From: Dryomyza anilis
Taxonomy: Eukaryota > Arthropoda > Insecta > Diptera > Dryomyzidae
Reading direction: 5' to 3'
Assembly: GCA_951804985.1 (NCBI GenBank)
Contig: OX638131.1
Span: forward strand, 1,116,001-1,180,000
Length of the DNA stretch: 64,000 nucleotides
Shown piece after piece: positions 1 to 11,708 of the stretch (position 1 is its first letter; every line of letters begins with the position of its first letter). The notes under the pieces were generated by a model. That model made no database searches. It worked only from the letters and a program-made list of their open reading frames with translations, and was not told where the DNA came from. The translations under genes were made by a program, and so were the position numbers.

Positions 1-532
1 CTATTAAAACTTTAAGATCGCCAGTGTAAAACAAACAAAAAATAGCGGTGGCCCAGCCTACGGACCAGCCCAACCTACGGACCTTTCCCCTGGTATTTTA
101 TTGATATTCTAGTCAAAATCTACTATTTTTCATTCGAACCGAATTTTACTCGAGTTTTAGAATTTTATTTCACTGTGAGTAATATTAAATTGTTTGTCTC
201 TTTGTCTAATAATACTCACATTCTGCGAGGTGACTAGAATATTAAAAATTATCCTTTGCTTTCATTTTTACAACTACTATAACATTTTAACGACATTTTG
301 ACAAGGAGATAAATAACGATAAGTATAACGATTAAGTATTTCGAGAAAATGTTTCAGTTTTTCCACATCCATTTTGTACTTTATTGATCGATTTAGAAAG
401 AGTCTCCTAATAGTCTATTTAGATAGCCTATTGTGATCAAGGTACCCAAACGCTCTAAAATTCATTATTTTGTTTTAAAAATTAAAAATGCATTTCATAG
501 GCAATTTTTGAGAGATCTAAAGTAAAATAAAG
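1..532. other. AT-rich spacer, nothing recognised
   Basis: No open frame of note, no repeat shared with the rest of the window and no RNA-like fold was recognised here. The stretch ends where a tRNA-like SINE head begins. Confidence 0.5.
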
Positions 533-881
533 TAGCGTCAGTAGCTCGTCTGGTTAGTGCGTTGGACTTCGAGCAAAAAGTCGCTGGTGCGTTCGACTAC
601 GAGCCAAAAGGTCCGCGGTTCGATCCCCAGCGACTGCCAACATCTTTTTCATAGAAAACATTTTTCTATGCGACGCTACCTCTCGGCAGTATATGGCAAA
701 ACTACGAGAGTAAAACATTGCCTTTGAAAAGCTCTCAATCGCCGTTCGGATTCGGCAATAAACTGTAGGTCCCACCAATTTGAGTACAAATGTAACACGC
801 ACAGCTCAAATGGTTAGAGAGCTCGGCCGAAGTTCTTTACAGGACTGCTACAATCCTGTATGGAACTATTATTATTATTAA
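533..881 (+). mobile_element. tRNA-derived SINE, copy 1 (full length)
   Basis: A tRNA-like head (about 541-635) is followed by an unrelated body that ends in a short ATT/ATTA tail. The head has an A-box-like TAGCTCGTCTGGTTAGTGCG and a good B-box GGTTCGATCCC, the internal RNA polymerase III promoter expected of a tRNA-derived SINE. The body is recognisably the same as at 42122-42408 (reverse strand) and 20608-20797 (reverse strand, head missing), which defines the family and its ends. The head of this copy is odd: a 30-bp segment covering the anticodon region is present twice in tandem (559-588 and 589-618). The open frame on the reverse strand across 554-802 is simply this SINE and is not a gene. 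Confidence 0.8.
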
Positions 882-1553
882 AGTTTAGAAATTAGAGATT
901 ATATTTTTTTTTGGTTAAAGAGATAAAAATCTGTAATTATTTTTTTGAGTTCATTAAAAATCCTTCAAAATGAAAATTCGTATGTATTTCAAAAGCTTAA
1001 ATTAAGATTTAAGGAAGATGTGCTCACTTAAGAACATTTTTTATTTAGTTTTAAATGAAAAAAAATACTTATATCAAGTTTTAAGACTTTACTTAAACTT
1101 GAAACCCATTTTAAAATATGTGCATTGGTTTAGTTTTTGAGTTTTCCAATTTTTTTTTTATATAACAATTCTGTACAAATTTAATTGTTAAAATAATTAA
1201 AAAAATAACAATTTAAAACTCTAAAAAAATAGTAAAAAATTAAGAATTTGTACATTTATATTGTTATGAAAAGGTTAATTTACTCCACCGTGCCCTTTAA
1301 TAAGAATATATGAGACACAAGACAATTCAGTGTACTAAAGCAATGTGTTTTGAAAGAGACGGAAGATCATTCAGCTCACTGAGGTAGTGTGCTCATGAGA
1401 AGCAAATCGCATGAAACGTAATCCAGAGATATAAACTTGGAGAACAGTTGTCGTTAGAATGAATTTTCGTAATATTATTACATATTATAAAACGTAACAT
1501 TTCATAAATTAGATGGAAGAAATAAATTATATAAAAAACATTATTTTTTTTAG
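882..1553. other. AT-rich spacer
   Basis: Poly-A/poly-T rich sequence without a recognisable gene or shared repeat. It ends in a T-run plus TAG that would serve as a splice acceptor for the candidate microexon that follows. Confidence 0.45.
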
Positions 1554-1577
1554 GTCATGTCCCACATAAAAACTGCG
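1554..1577 (+). other. candidate 24-nt microexon (weak)
   Basis: A pyrimidine run ending in TTTTTTTTAG precedes a 24-nt segment that is followed at once by GTAAGTGC, a close match to the donor consensus. The segment is a multiple of three and open in one frame (VMSHIKTA). Paired splice sites this close do arise by chance in AT-rich DNA, and no partner exon was identified, so this is only a candidate. Confidence 0.12.
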
Positions 1578-4167
1578 GTAAGTGCTTTCGAAAGGTTTTT
1601 GTTTATAGTCTTGATAAATTACCTCCCCTTGTATACTTAGCATAATCCTTAAAAATTTAAACATAAGGATACATAAAGAAATAAATGAAAATTAAGACTT
1701 TCATTAATTTTTGAATTTTAATATTTTTTTCATTTAAATCCATTATTCCCTCAGATATTTTTTGAGAGTTCGTTTCATAAAACAGTTTTCATTGATTTTT
1801 TAAATATACAAATCTACTTCTTATTAATTAAAATAATAAATCACATATCCGAAAAAATACCATACAAAATAAATCAAACTATTTCTGAAAATATGTATCT
1901 CATTTTGTCGCACAGTGTTTTTCTTTTTGTGCATACCAAGAATTTGAATTTTAGAATCAAAAATATTTATACGATACATTTTAATAAAATTTAAATAAAA
2001 TTACTATTATTGGAACTTTAATTGATTTTGCATTGTTTTTTTTTTTGTTTTTGTTTCTTTTTCTTTTAGTTGGTTTTGCATAATCTTCGAACCGGCTGAT
2101 TCAATTAACTTTTGCCCGAGACCAAATTGAATTTAACGAAAACAAAAAACATCATTAATATTTGCATGCAGCAAACATATGCAAATTCCCATGTAAATAT
2201 TTGCACGTATTGTGTGCTCGTCTTTGTCGATCTGGCTGTCAACACAATATCTATAAAGTGGGCTTCGGGGTTTTGCTCTTAAGGCCTGAACAACTTCATT
2301 ACCGCAAAAGTATGCAATTAAAACTTAAATTGAATGTCCTTTCATATGTCTGTCTGTGTCTATGTGTGTGTGTGTACTGTATTTGTGTAATTGTTTGTTG
2401 TCAATACCAAAGTCCATACAATGTTTTCTTAGAGCTTATGTGTTTTAAATCAGAATACATTCATCTTCTGAAGTTTGCTGACGTACGGCAGTGATTTTAA
2501 TTAAATTTAATTACAATGTCGATATTCAATATTCTTGATGTATTTAAATGCAATGCGTAGTTTGAATCTAAGTCGACTTAGTTTTGAATGCAAATGCAGA
2601 AGACTGAACTAAGCCCTTTTTTCTGTGCCACATTTCTCTTATACAGCATGACTGTTTTACACATTTTATTACTTTTGTAAATTTTATTTTAAAAGCTGCT
2701 TTGTAACATAGTTGGCACGAAACAGAGCGCAATGAAAGGAAGACTAGAAGCTCCGTGGCTAAAAACACTTTGCGCAATATTTCTTAATTAAGTTCTCGAG
2801 AAAAGTCAAACAAATTGCTGGAAAATTGCGGTTGATAATTAACTGTCAACTGGGCACTTGGCGCACGATCCGACCCGACCCCGTTCGGCCACCAGACCGA
2901 CCGAAAGACTTTGCAGCACCTTGCAACGAGTACAAACGAGAGACAATGAGACAACGAGCCAAGCAGCAGGACAGAGCAGAGCAGAGCATGAAGAAACTTT
3001 GCGGAATTGATGCGTTAAAAATGGGAAATGAGGAAACTTTTAATTGGAAAATGTTAGTGTAAAATAATGGCCAAAGTCAGAAGGAAAAAAGCGGGGTTCT
3101 AATGCAAAAATTACAACAAAACATTTGAAGAATTCGAGCACATTATTGAAAGAAGAAAGCGGCACGAAGAAGTGTGAATGTTAAATATTTTATAAGGAAT
3201 GTGATAGATGGACAGATATGTCATGCTTTTATTGCTTATTAAATGAGCGACACTTAACTGAATTAAAAGTAAAGCACACTTTAAAGTTGCATCTGTTGTC
3301 AAATGCAAGTCATCATCCATCATATTCTCCACCTAAATTTAGTTTACAGCGCTTGTCTCAGATAAAAATGATGTGTTTTGTTCTACTATGTGACGCATGT
3401 TGCTGCTCATAATGATGATGTTGTCATTGGTGATATTGTTGTTGCTGCTGTCAATACGAGTGTGGCAATTGAAATGCTTGCCGTTGAGAGCAGCCAGTTG
3501 ATGAGAAAATGATGAGCTCCCTCCCACTCAATTGTTGTTCATTTGTTTGGCTTTTCAGAGCAATATATAATACACACACACACACACATGCACACTCAGG
3601 CGCATCCTGTATGCATACATCATACACACATGCATCCTTACATGATCAATGAGCTCCACACAACATTAAATGGCAGGAAAACCATCATCTTCAATCACTG
3701 TCGTTAATGTTGTTCTCCACCTTCTTCCCTCTCATACTCCGACCAAATGCACGAACTACAGAGCGAACCGATTCGCATGCGAGTCTTCAACATGGCAGCT
3801 GAATAATACTTGCCACGCCCACTGCCTCTTGCCGCCTCCGGCGCCATTGCTTTGGCTGCTGCCGTCATGCAACGTCGCCATGCAGTCAATTGTTGAGCAG
3901 GCAGCACCATCTACGTCGGAGTGTTTTCTGTTTTGCATTAATGTCTGCGTAATGCATAGTTTAGGAAATCACTTCATCTTCGGTTGATAAATAGCGGAGG
4001 CCGAAGTACAAGGCAGGATGCGCAGTAGAACCGGGCGGCCAGCCAACCGACTGGAGTCTATTGTATCACGTAATGAGTTTCTTGAAGACTATGCCATGCT
4101 TGGAATGGAACATGGGTTTTGCCTGCTTCTTTGCCTCCTCCGACCATACCATATACACCATGACTAG
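1578..4167. other. single-copy non-coding DNA, partly GC-richer
   Basis: From about 2100 the composition becomes more balanced, with short (GT)n near 2360-2376 and (AC)n at 3572-3589 and many TTG/CAA runs. Several overlapping open frames of 60-110 codons occur on both strands at 3670-3990; mutual overlap and lack of any motif argue that they are chance. No repeat copy was found elsewhere in the window. Confidence 0.45.
3572..3589. repeat. (AC)n microsatellite
   Basis: About nine uninterrupted AC units, read directly, followed by further CA-rich sequence to about 3640. Confidence 0.9.
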
Positions 4168-4367
4168 AGATGTCAAGAACTGGTTTTATTAACTAAAAAC
4201 CCGAAACACTCTAACCGGTTTACTACACTAACCGAATTTTGGATACTATGACTTGGTTTAACCAACTAGACTTCTGAGATAAATAATGATTTTTTCTTTG
4301 GAATATCTACTAAAATCCACAGCACTCAGGCAGAATATATCCATTATACTGAGGATTATATTTCCTA

Positions 4368-4697
4368 CACACAGAAAAATCCTCTTTTGGCATGAGGTTG
4401 GAAGAATGAAAAAGTTAGTTGTACCAACTAACTTCATTCGGTTAAATCGAATGGTTTACAAATTTGGTGGCGGAACTGCCATATTACCCAATACACATGC
4501 AATATTAGTCTATACACACTCCTAATAGTTTTAAATCTGTACTAAAGTGTTCTAAAAAAGTTCAAAATTAGTTGCAGTACAAACTACAACTCTTTTTATT
4601 TTGGCAATAACAACCGACTAATCGGTTGAGAGAACCGAATAAGTTGGTTGGGCAAAGAGTTGGTTGGGGCAACATATCTCTATTCTGTGTGTACGGT
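4368..4697. mobile_element. MITE family M1, copy 1 (ACACAGAAAA ends)
   Basis: The block starts with ACACACAGAAAAATCC and ends with TTCTGTGTGTACGG, so the ends are inverted repeats of about 11 bp. The interior (motifs AACTAACTTCATTCGGTTAA, CCGCAATGCC-like pieces, GTTGAGAGAACCGAATAAG) recurs in the opposite orientation at 20168-20450 and in more diverged form at 25369-25617 and 17777-18098. No transposase is present, so it is non-autonomous. No clear target-site duplication was made out by eye. Confidence 0.65.
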
Positions 4698-4717
4698 TTG
4701 TAGTTAATATCACCATG

Positions 4718-4795
4718 CTCAAGCCGGGATTCGAACCCGAGACCCTAAGAATGCAATTCCTGCGCACATACCTCTGGACTGCTGAGGCCAGCCAT
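4718..4795 (-). other. tRNA-like remnant
   Basis: On the reverse strand an exact B-box GGTTCGAATCC sits in a complete T arm (stem TCGGG/CCCGG with one wobble around the TTCGAAT loop). The 5' side has CAG.AGTCCAGAGG, a poor A box. The seven bases after the T arm do not pair with a plausible acceptor 5' strand, so a functional tRNA is unlikely. It lies 20 bp from MITE M1 copy 1 and is most likely the head of a lost SINE. Confidence 0.5.
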
Positions 4796-5049
4796 TTAAT
4801 AATGATTTAGTCTATTTTCTTTTTATAAAGTAAGAACCTGATTCCTATTCTAGTACTGTTTCGAAATACAGACATCATTTTCGAAAATTACCATTTCTAT
4901 CCAGTAAATTACATGTTCAAGTCCCATACCAAAAATATTTCCGAAAATTCCGAAAAGTCCCCAGGTGTTTTATTTCCTGTTTACTTCTCTTAAACAAATT
5001 CGAAAGAGAAAGTCGGGAATTATTCTAAAAAATTTTCTATTCCGACTAT

Positions 5050-5232
5050 CTTGCTGTCTGACTGAATGCAATGAAGTTTTGTTTAAATATGTTATAGTAA
5101 TAAAACGATTCTGAGTTCGGAAATGAGACAAATAGGTCAATGGACACGCCCACATCTCATACAAGTCACTTTTATATAACTCTTTAGGAACCAATAACTC
5201 GAAAAGTATTCAAGATATAGTTAGAAAACTTA
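5050..5232 (-). mobile_element. mini-me/DINE-like subfamily A fragment
   Basis: The reverse strand matches the middle of the full copies: GACACGCCCAC, CATACAAGTCACTTTTATAT, AACTCTTTAGGAACCAATAA and TAACTCGAAAAGTATTCAAG appear in order, together with CTTGCTGTCTG from the octanucleotide-repeat side. Both termini and the (GTCY)n run are gone. It is older and more diverged than the full copies. Confidence 0.75.
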
Positions 5233-6360
5233 ATTCATTGGACCTCTTGATACCAGATATGGGTTTCAGTATTTGTAAAGTATTATTATGAATCAGGATT
5301 GCAAAATCTGGTTATTTGACATCCCCAACAATAATAATGCCAGAATGCAACTTCTCTCTGTAGCAAATCTGATTCAAAATTACTTTTCGAAAGATTAAAT
5401 CGTACTATTATAAACAAAAGTTACATATATGTATTATATAATATATATTTATATACATTACTAAACATATGTATTTAATTCTTTTGTGCTATTTGAAGCA
5501 TTTTCATTTATTACCTCACTTGATAAAAATTATTATAAATAAACATTTAATCTCATTGAAATAGCTACTATTTCAACCATTATAAATTTCTTCCTTAACA
5601 TGCAATAAAACAATTTTAAGCTCTCTATTTTATTTATCTTTATGGTTGGAATAAGTTTTATTTTATTTCTTAAGAGTTTTCCTTTTACCATTGTCTTCTT
5701 GTTTTTGCCATTCAAATTGAAACAGTCTCTGCCGAGCAACAACTATTAGCAGCATTCAATAAATTTATCCAATTGATGGTCCTTCGATTGATGTATTTAA
5801 ATCTTGAATCCGCAGAGTAAAGTCTCCGCATTCTCCCTCCATCCGCACAGAGTTCTCGTCACCATCATCTACCCGTCACTTTTTTTCATTACAGCAATGA
5901 AATTGCCACGAAGCGCAAAATAAACACATTAAAATTGCAAATTGAATTTTGCATAATCTCTGAGAGCGAAACTTCTCGGCGTGCGCTAAAGCGAAAGATC
6001 TGGCTCAGCCGAGTAGGTGGGAGGACATTGGAGTATGTAGTAGTTACTCAGTATTTATTATGTAGCTTGAATGATTCGGGAACATAGTTAATTTTTTCAA
6101 CATTTAGTAGGACTGATGCTTGATACTACAGCAGAAAAGTACATACAAATCATTGTCCCAATAAAAACTATTATTTTATCGGAAAGCAAAGCATGATTGG
6201 CTAAAACATATTCGCAAGACATAATTTATAATGTTTGCAAGCAATTATAAATATATTTATATCCGATTTTATATTACAACCATGAGTTATAATGTTACAT
6301 GTAAATATATATCATGTTCTGCGCTAAACATATAATATGTTTATATCTGCAATACGTATT
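5233..6360. other. AT-rich spacer
   Basis: No gene or shared repeat recognised. 5800-6010 is slightly GC-richer; 6230-6360 holds many ATATTTATA-type short palindromes. Confidence 0.4.
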
Positions 6361-7028
6361 CACACAGAAAAATCATCAATATGATGTATTTATTCATAAA
6401 TATTATGAATATTTTCTTCAACTACCAGATTCATCATATTGATATCACCGTTCATTAAATCACATATTAATGAAAGTTTTTATTATATTTATGAACTTAT
6501 TCGTACGAAGAACGAAATATTCAATGCAATGAATTTGAATATTTATGAATATATTATTTGTTTAAAAAAAAAAAATTAGAATAAAAATTGTTTCCAGACA
6601 TTTAATTTACGTCCTTAAAATGTGTTGCTGGATAAATTTTTTATTTAAAAAAAAATAATAAATATTATCTTTTACAAAACAAAAAAATTGTCCGAAAAAA
6701 AAAAGTCTAAGAAATAACGAACAAGAACTACTTGCGACGACGACCAATAAATATTTTGATTGCAATTTGTTTTGATGAACACCAATCTGCAATATGATGT
6801 ACATATACAACGTATATGTTTTTGTTCATTAATATGATGAAACGTTATCATTACAAACACTTCATTATATTGAAGAACACTCTTTCGACAGTCACCAAGT
6901 GTTCCTCATATTTGTGATCGCATTCACAACATTTATGTCGTTAGTCATTAATATTATGAATGATTCTTCAATACAATAATCATGGTTTAAAGTTAAATTC
7001 ATCAATATGATGTATATTTTTCCTGTGT
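6361..7028. mobile_element. MITE family M2, copy 1
   Basis: It starts CACACAGAAAAATCATCAAT and ends with ATGTATATTTTTCCTGTG, giving short inverted ends around repeated CATCAATATGATG palindromes. The next copy (7219) and the one at 53929 share the start, the motif CTACCAGATTCATCATATTG about 60 bp in, and a later block with TTCGACAGTCACCAAGTGTT. The interior contains an A/T homopolymer-rich core. No transposase is encoded. Confidence 0.65.
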
Positions 7029-7218
7029 TCATTGTATATTGTTGTTGCACGATTTTATTTTGTCAAATTTATAGTAAACAAATAATATTTTTTTGACATC
7101 ACATTTCATCCTTAAAAAAACTCATCAGCCATTCTGAGCAGATGTAAAGACTATTTTTTGTAAAATGTGAAATCACTGGCTGATTCCGAAAATGAGGTTT
7201 AAAAATTTGTCAATGAAT

Positions 7219-7690
7219 ACACAGAAAAAATATTCTTCAATATGATGAATTTATTCATAAATACTATGAATTTTTCACCAACTACCAGATTCATCATATT
7301 GATACCACCGTTCATTAAATGACATATTAATGAATGTATTCATTATATATATGAACAAAATATTCAATATAATGAATTTAAATTGTCATTTTGATGAATT
7401 TGTTCATAACATTTTATCAAAAAAAAAAATGTTTATAAAATAATTCGAAAAAAAATTGTTGTAAAATTTTTTTATAAAATAACAGTAAAAAAATTATTCG
7501 GATAAAAAATATCGGACAAAAAAATTGTTCCGAAAAAAAAAATTCGAAAAAAAAAAATTTGAAAAAAATAATTTTTCGAAAAACAAAATTATTCGAAAAA
7601 AATGTGTCCGAAAAAAAAAGTTTTTCCAAATAATTTTTTTTTCAAAAATATATTTTTTATATATATAACATAACTTTTTATTAATAAAAA
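7219..7690. mobile_element. MITE family M2, copy 2 (3' truncated)
   Basis: The first 170 bp follow the copy at 6361 closely (TACACAGAAAAAATATTCTT, CTACCAGATTCATCATATTG, ATTAATGAATG). After 7410 it becomes a run of AAAAAAATT(C/G) and ATTTTT units and never reaches the conserved 3' block seen in the other copies. The start is 190 bp from the end of copy 1, in the same orientation. Confidence 0.55.
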
Positions 7691-9300
7691 GTTGTAATTA
7701 TAATAAATATACTATAAAACATTTTATTACGTCCATAGCATCTTCTTGAATTTTCAATTTTTCTAATTTTTTTTTGTCGAAAAACCTTTTTTGAGTTCTC
7801 CTATAGAAATCTTTTATACCAGTAAAGTAATTTCAAAATATTGTGAGAACTAATTACTGTATGTTGAATTACCTTTTATTTGATATAATACTTCGTGATA
7901 TCAGTTAATGAAAACGCGAGATATTTGTGACCACATTTTTAAAAGTTCGGTTTAAAAGTCTTTGGCCGATATCTTGTAAATTTACCTATAGAACAGGCCA
8001 AGTGATGGAATCAATATTGCCATCATGGCAGAGGTTTTTAATTAAATCTTAAACATATAAGTTTGATTTCTCTGAATAATGTCAACTCTAGAAAAGTTCT
8101 GAAAACGTAAATCTGCAATCTTTTTCTCGGTAGTTTTACATTTTTAATGGCAATATCGATATTTAGTGATAATATATTTTTATTGGAAATTTAAAGGTTG
8201 AAATCATTTTTTTTATTTTTATCGAAAAATTTGACTTAAACGTAATGTTTCATTTGTTTATTGAAAATGTAAACGTGAAATGTTTAATGCGGAGTAGATT
8301 ACTAAATAAAGTGTTGTGCGAAATAATACGAAATGATTACGATATTAAATTAGTGAAATGAAGAATCCATTTCACAAAAAAAAAACCTTTTGAAATCACC
8401 ACGAATTGAACCAAATTGTTGGTGGCCCTTTTCAAATGTCCATTATTGGCGAACATTTGTCGGTGACGAATAGCTGCGGCGGTTGTGACACCATCTCGGC
8501 TGCCGTTGCTGTTGCTGCCGTTGTCGACAACAGCGCTGACTGTAGCTGTTATTGGAAGTATTTACCTGTTGTTCAGCGTCATGTTTAATTAAGCTAATGA
8601 GAAATTTGCATAAATTCAAATTGCAATTGTTGTCGGTTTGATTGCAATGCTGACATCGACCGCCGCATCGCATACTCTGCATTGTTAATTAGCAGCAACA
8701 TGTATTAGTGTCGGTGGTGTCGGTGTCAGTGTGTTGGCGTAAGTGTGTGTTTATGTCCAACAATATTTGTGTCACGATAACACGGCAACTCTCGACCATC
8801 ATTACTATCGAAAACATAATGGAGCCCTATGATATGTGGCGACAAACGTCCATCAAGTCAGAGGCAGCCACAAATATGCAGCGGCAAAGTGTTCGTCACT
8901 GACAGTGCGTTCGTCATTTAGGGGCAGCACTGGCGAACAAATGGCCGCCGCACGTATTTGACAAAAATGCATCACTGATTCGTGAGTGAGTCGGTGTTTG
9001 GCATTGCAATCAAATGCAAATGAAAATTTCAAAGTGATTATAATTTGAATAAGTTAGAATCAGAATTAGCAAAACCTAATTTTTATAATGGAAACAATAC
9101 AAGAATTACATTTATTCCGATAGATATTGGAAATTAATTATTATACCTAAATAAGAGTCATGAGTTATAGAAATTCTATTTTAATTCTACAAAACTAATA
9201 TTGTTGCCTAAGTTAAGGATTGTTGGTTTAAACTCGAATGAAACTTATCATTTTTTGATAGATTTCGGACTACTGATGTGTACAAAAATATTGAGACCCA
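7691..9300. other. spacer, with a GC-richer patch at 8400-9000
   Basis: AT-rich to 8400; then CTG/GCC-rich sequence (for example GTTGCTGTTGCTGCCGTTGT near 8505) with short overlapping frames on both strands. No exon with convincing splice sites was found. Contains the dispersed repeat at 7996-8112 listed separately. Confidence 0.4.
7996..8112 (+). repeat. dispersed repeat R1, copy 1
   Basis: Shares AGCAGAGG/GGCAGAGGTTTTTAATT, ATATAAGTTT/ATATCAGTTTTA and AATAATGTCAACTC in the same order with 12752-12862. The first part of copy 1 contains a 7-8 bp insertion relative to copy 2. No ends or coding capacity are visible. Confidence 0.6.
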
Positions 9301-9960
9301 CCAAACAGGAAATGGCATCATTGACGCCAAGGTCATGAATGATGAATCGAGGACATTCGAAAATTTGTCATACAATATATCGTGGTTGTAGAACGAGTAG
9401 TCACCAAATATAAAGTGCCAAATATTCAGTTACAAAAATCTGTATATATCTGTTAATTTTTAATCGATGGTCTAAATTTTTTTAACACATGATCAGAAAA
9501 TGTAAACCTATCAACTGATATTTCAATTTTAAAAATGCACCAATTACTTTTTATAATATTAATCAACAAACTCGAATTTTAAGATTTTCATAAAAATGTA
9601 TTTGGTGATTTTTCGTATTACAACGACGATATGTCACATATGAATAAATCAATGACATTGTGAAAATCCGTTATTGATAAAATGTTACTGATGACGTCAT
9701 GAAATTAACATTCACGTGACATACCCCTAAATATATGAAGCATTTAAGTTGTGAAATGCATACAACATATGTCTAGGGGCAGTATTTACGCGTAAAACTG
9801 AAATTTTGTGTTCGATGTCACCCTGCCATATAATTCATAGGCTTCAAATTTTATAAAAGCAGGATAGTAAAGAACGTTATTGACATTAACCGAGAACAGA
9901 AGAAAATAATAAAATTGAAATAATAAATAAAATAAGATATATAAACTAAAATAAAAGAAA
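9300..9960. repeat. left part of a repeat split by a mini-me insertion
   Basis: Motifs at 9316-9370 (GATGAATCGAGGACATTCG, AAAATTTGTCA) recur at 10930-10995 (CATGAATCGGAGGACATTTG, AAAATGTCA) on the far side of the mini-me copy. A 55-bp motif with ATTTGGTGA and TTCTACAAC is present inverted at 9375-9425, direct at 9598-9650 and direct again at 45465-45524. Other features are CRE-like TGACGTCA at 9695 and TGACGCCA at 9324. Confidence 0.5.
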
Positions 9961-10649
9961 ACGAGTTGGGAAAGTTAGGTCACATGGGTAAGTTCGGTCA
10001 CATGGGGCGGATTTTTATAGTCGGTCGGGCCCGACTATGGAATACCCTACACCTTTGGTGGAGATATTAATGAGGAATATTTAATTGTATACCTTAATTT
10101 TAAATTTTTAATTATGCTGAACCTCAGAATATTATTCTTATATCAGAAATTACGTCTTATATCCCCATAAATTAAATAAAAAATTTATATAAAGTATAAA
10201 AAACTAAAAAAAAAAATTGAAAAATATAATTGGGCGGACCACGCCTATATTTAAAATTTTGAAAGGCTAATATTTCATAGATTTGATTTTAATAATTTAC
10301 GGATCAAATTTTTACTATGAAAACCCGGGATATAATGAACAAAAAAAAGTGGGCGGATCACGCCCATTTTTGGACCACATATTTTTAGGTAAATTCTAAC
10401 AATACCTTTTAAATTTTATAACTATACCTTGAATACTTTTCGAAATATTAGTTTCGAAAGAGTTATATAAAAGTGACTTGTATGGGAGGTGGGCGTGTCC
10501 GTTGACCGATTTTGCTCATTTTCAAACTCAGTTCCTACTTTTGGCTAAAATATATTGAGACGAAATTTCATCGCATTCTGATCAGTATTTCTCAAGTTAT
10601 TCTGTATTCGGACAGCAAGACAGCAAGACAGCAAGACAGCAAGACAGCA

Positions 10650-10697
<48 letters not shown>

Positions 10698-10833
10698 GGA
10701 CATGGCTAAACGGACTCGGGTAGTGATGCTGATCAAGAATATATATACTTTTCCATACCGGACACGCCTCCTAAGGGGCGTTACAATATATGCACAAAGT
10801 TAATATACCCTGTACCTCATAGGTGTAGGGTAT
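9961..10833 (+). mobile_element. mini-me/DINE-like subfamily A, full copy 1
   Basis: Starts CGAGTTGGGAAAGTTAGGTC and has an immediate hairpin ATAGTCGG/CCGACTAT; ends with a hairpin made from TACCCTGTACC and GGTGTAGGGTA. Inside are, in order, GGGCGGA/GCCCA boxes, a GACACGCCCAC box (as GTGGGCGTGTC), five CAGCAAGA octamers, a (GACA)n run, the core GGACATGGCTAAACGGACTC, ATCAAGAATATATATACTTT and the 3' hairpin. The (TA)n plus (GTCY)n arrangement around a conserved core is the published layout of dipteran mini-me elements, which belong to the DINE-1/Helentron-derived group. No protein is encoded; the 65-codon frame ending in DRQT repeats is the microsatellite. Confidence 0.85.
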
Positions 10834-11224
10834 AAAAAATATATAATAATAAAAAAAAAATATTTTTTTTTCTAAAAAATAAAATTAGCTGTGACAATCA
10901 TTTGTGACTTCATTGATGAATGACGTGCATGACATCGTTAATGCTACAACATGCATGAATCGGAGGACATTTGTATGAAAATGTCATCAATTCTTTGCCG
11001 GGCGAAAATGCTATCGGTCATCGATGTTTCTGACCTGACATGGGAAATCGTTGAGGAATCATTGGTGACATTTCCTGCTGGGCACGTAAAATTCTTACAT
11101 ATTCAATGTAGAGTGAAATTTACAAAGTATGTAATTTTCCCACAATATAATAAAGTCAATAAGAAATTAAGTAAATCCCCAAATACAAAACATAACACAT
11201 AAAACTACAACACTACTAATAGGG

Positions 11225-11708
11225 TGATATTTCGTATATTGGGAATTGGAGCGAATATGTAATTTTTGACAATTGCGTTTTTTTACATTTTTTTCATGTA
11301 GTTTTTCTCAAGTATACTGTTTCAAAATCTTGTGTTTTTGTTGCATATTTCTAGCCACAAACCAAAAGGGCGAATTTGAAAAATTGATTATCTTGTCAAG
11401 CCAAACCGGCGAATTCTTTCGTTTTTTTGCCATAACTTTTTACTGGTACAGAATAAAATAGTGGTGTAAAGGCATGAATTGTTTGTTCTTAATGCGCCTA
11501 TTGTTTGGCATCATTATTTAAAAATAATAATCAAATACCAAAAGTTCAAAAAATTATTTTTAAATTATTCTATTCGAATGGTGCTTTAAAAACAAACAAT
11601 TAATTGCTTCACATTACTATTTTATGTTGTACCAATCAAAAGTTATTTCATTTCCCAACATTTTTAAAAATGCACATTCACCCCTTTGCCTTGTCAGTGA
11701 CGACATTA
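11225..11708 (+). mobile_element. foldback element family F, copy 1
   Basis: Shares with 22960-23975 the outer block GCGTTTTTTTACATTTTT, TCTAGCCACAAA, AACCAAAAGGGCGAATTTGA and the right end with TGCACATTCACCCCTTTGCC followed by GTCAGTGACGA. The left end is badly decayed. It carries only one of the internal CATCATTATTTAAAAATAAT inverted motifs, so it is a shortened copy. No transposase. Confidence 0.65.

Noticed and set aside
4718..4795. A functional tRNA gene on the reverse strand
   Set aside because: Only the T arm folds properly; acceptor stem ends are not complementary.
7417..7629. FFF/KKK-rich frames in A/T homopolymer regions (also 54164-54422)
   Set aside because: Low-complexity cores of MITE family M2.
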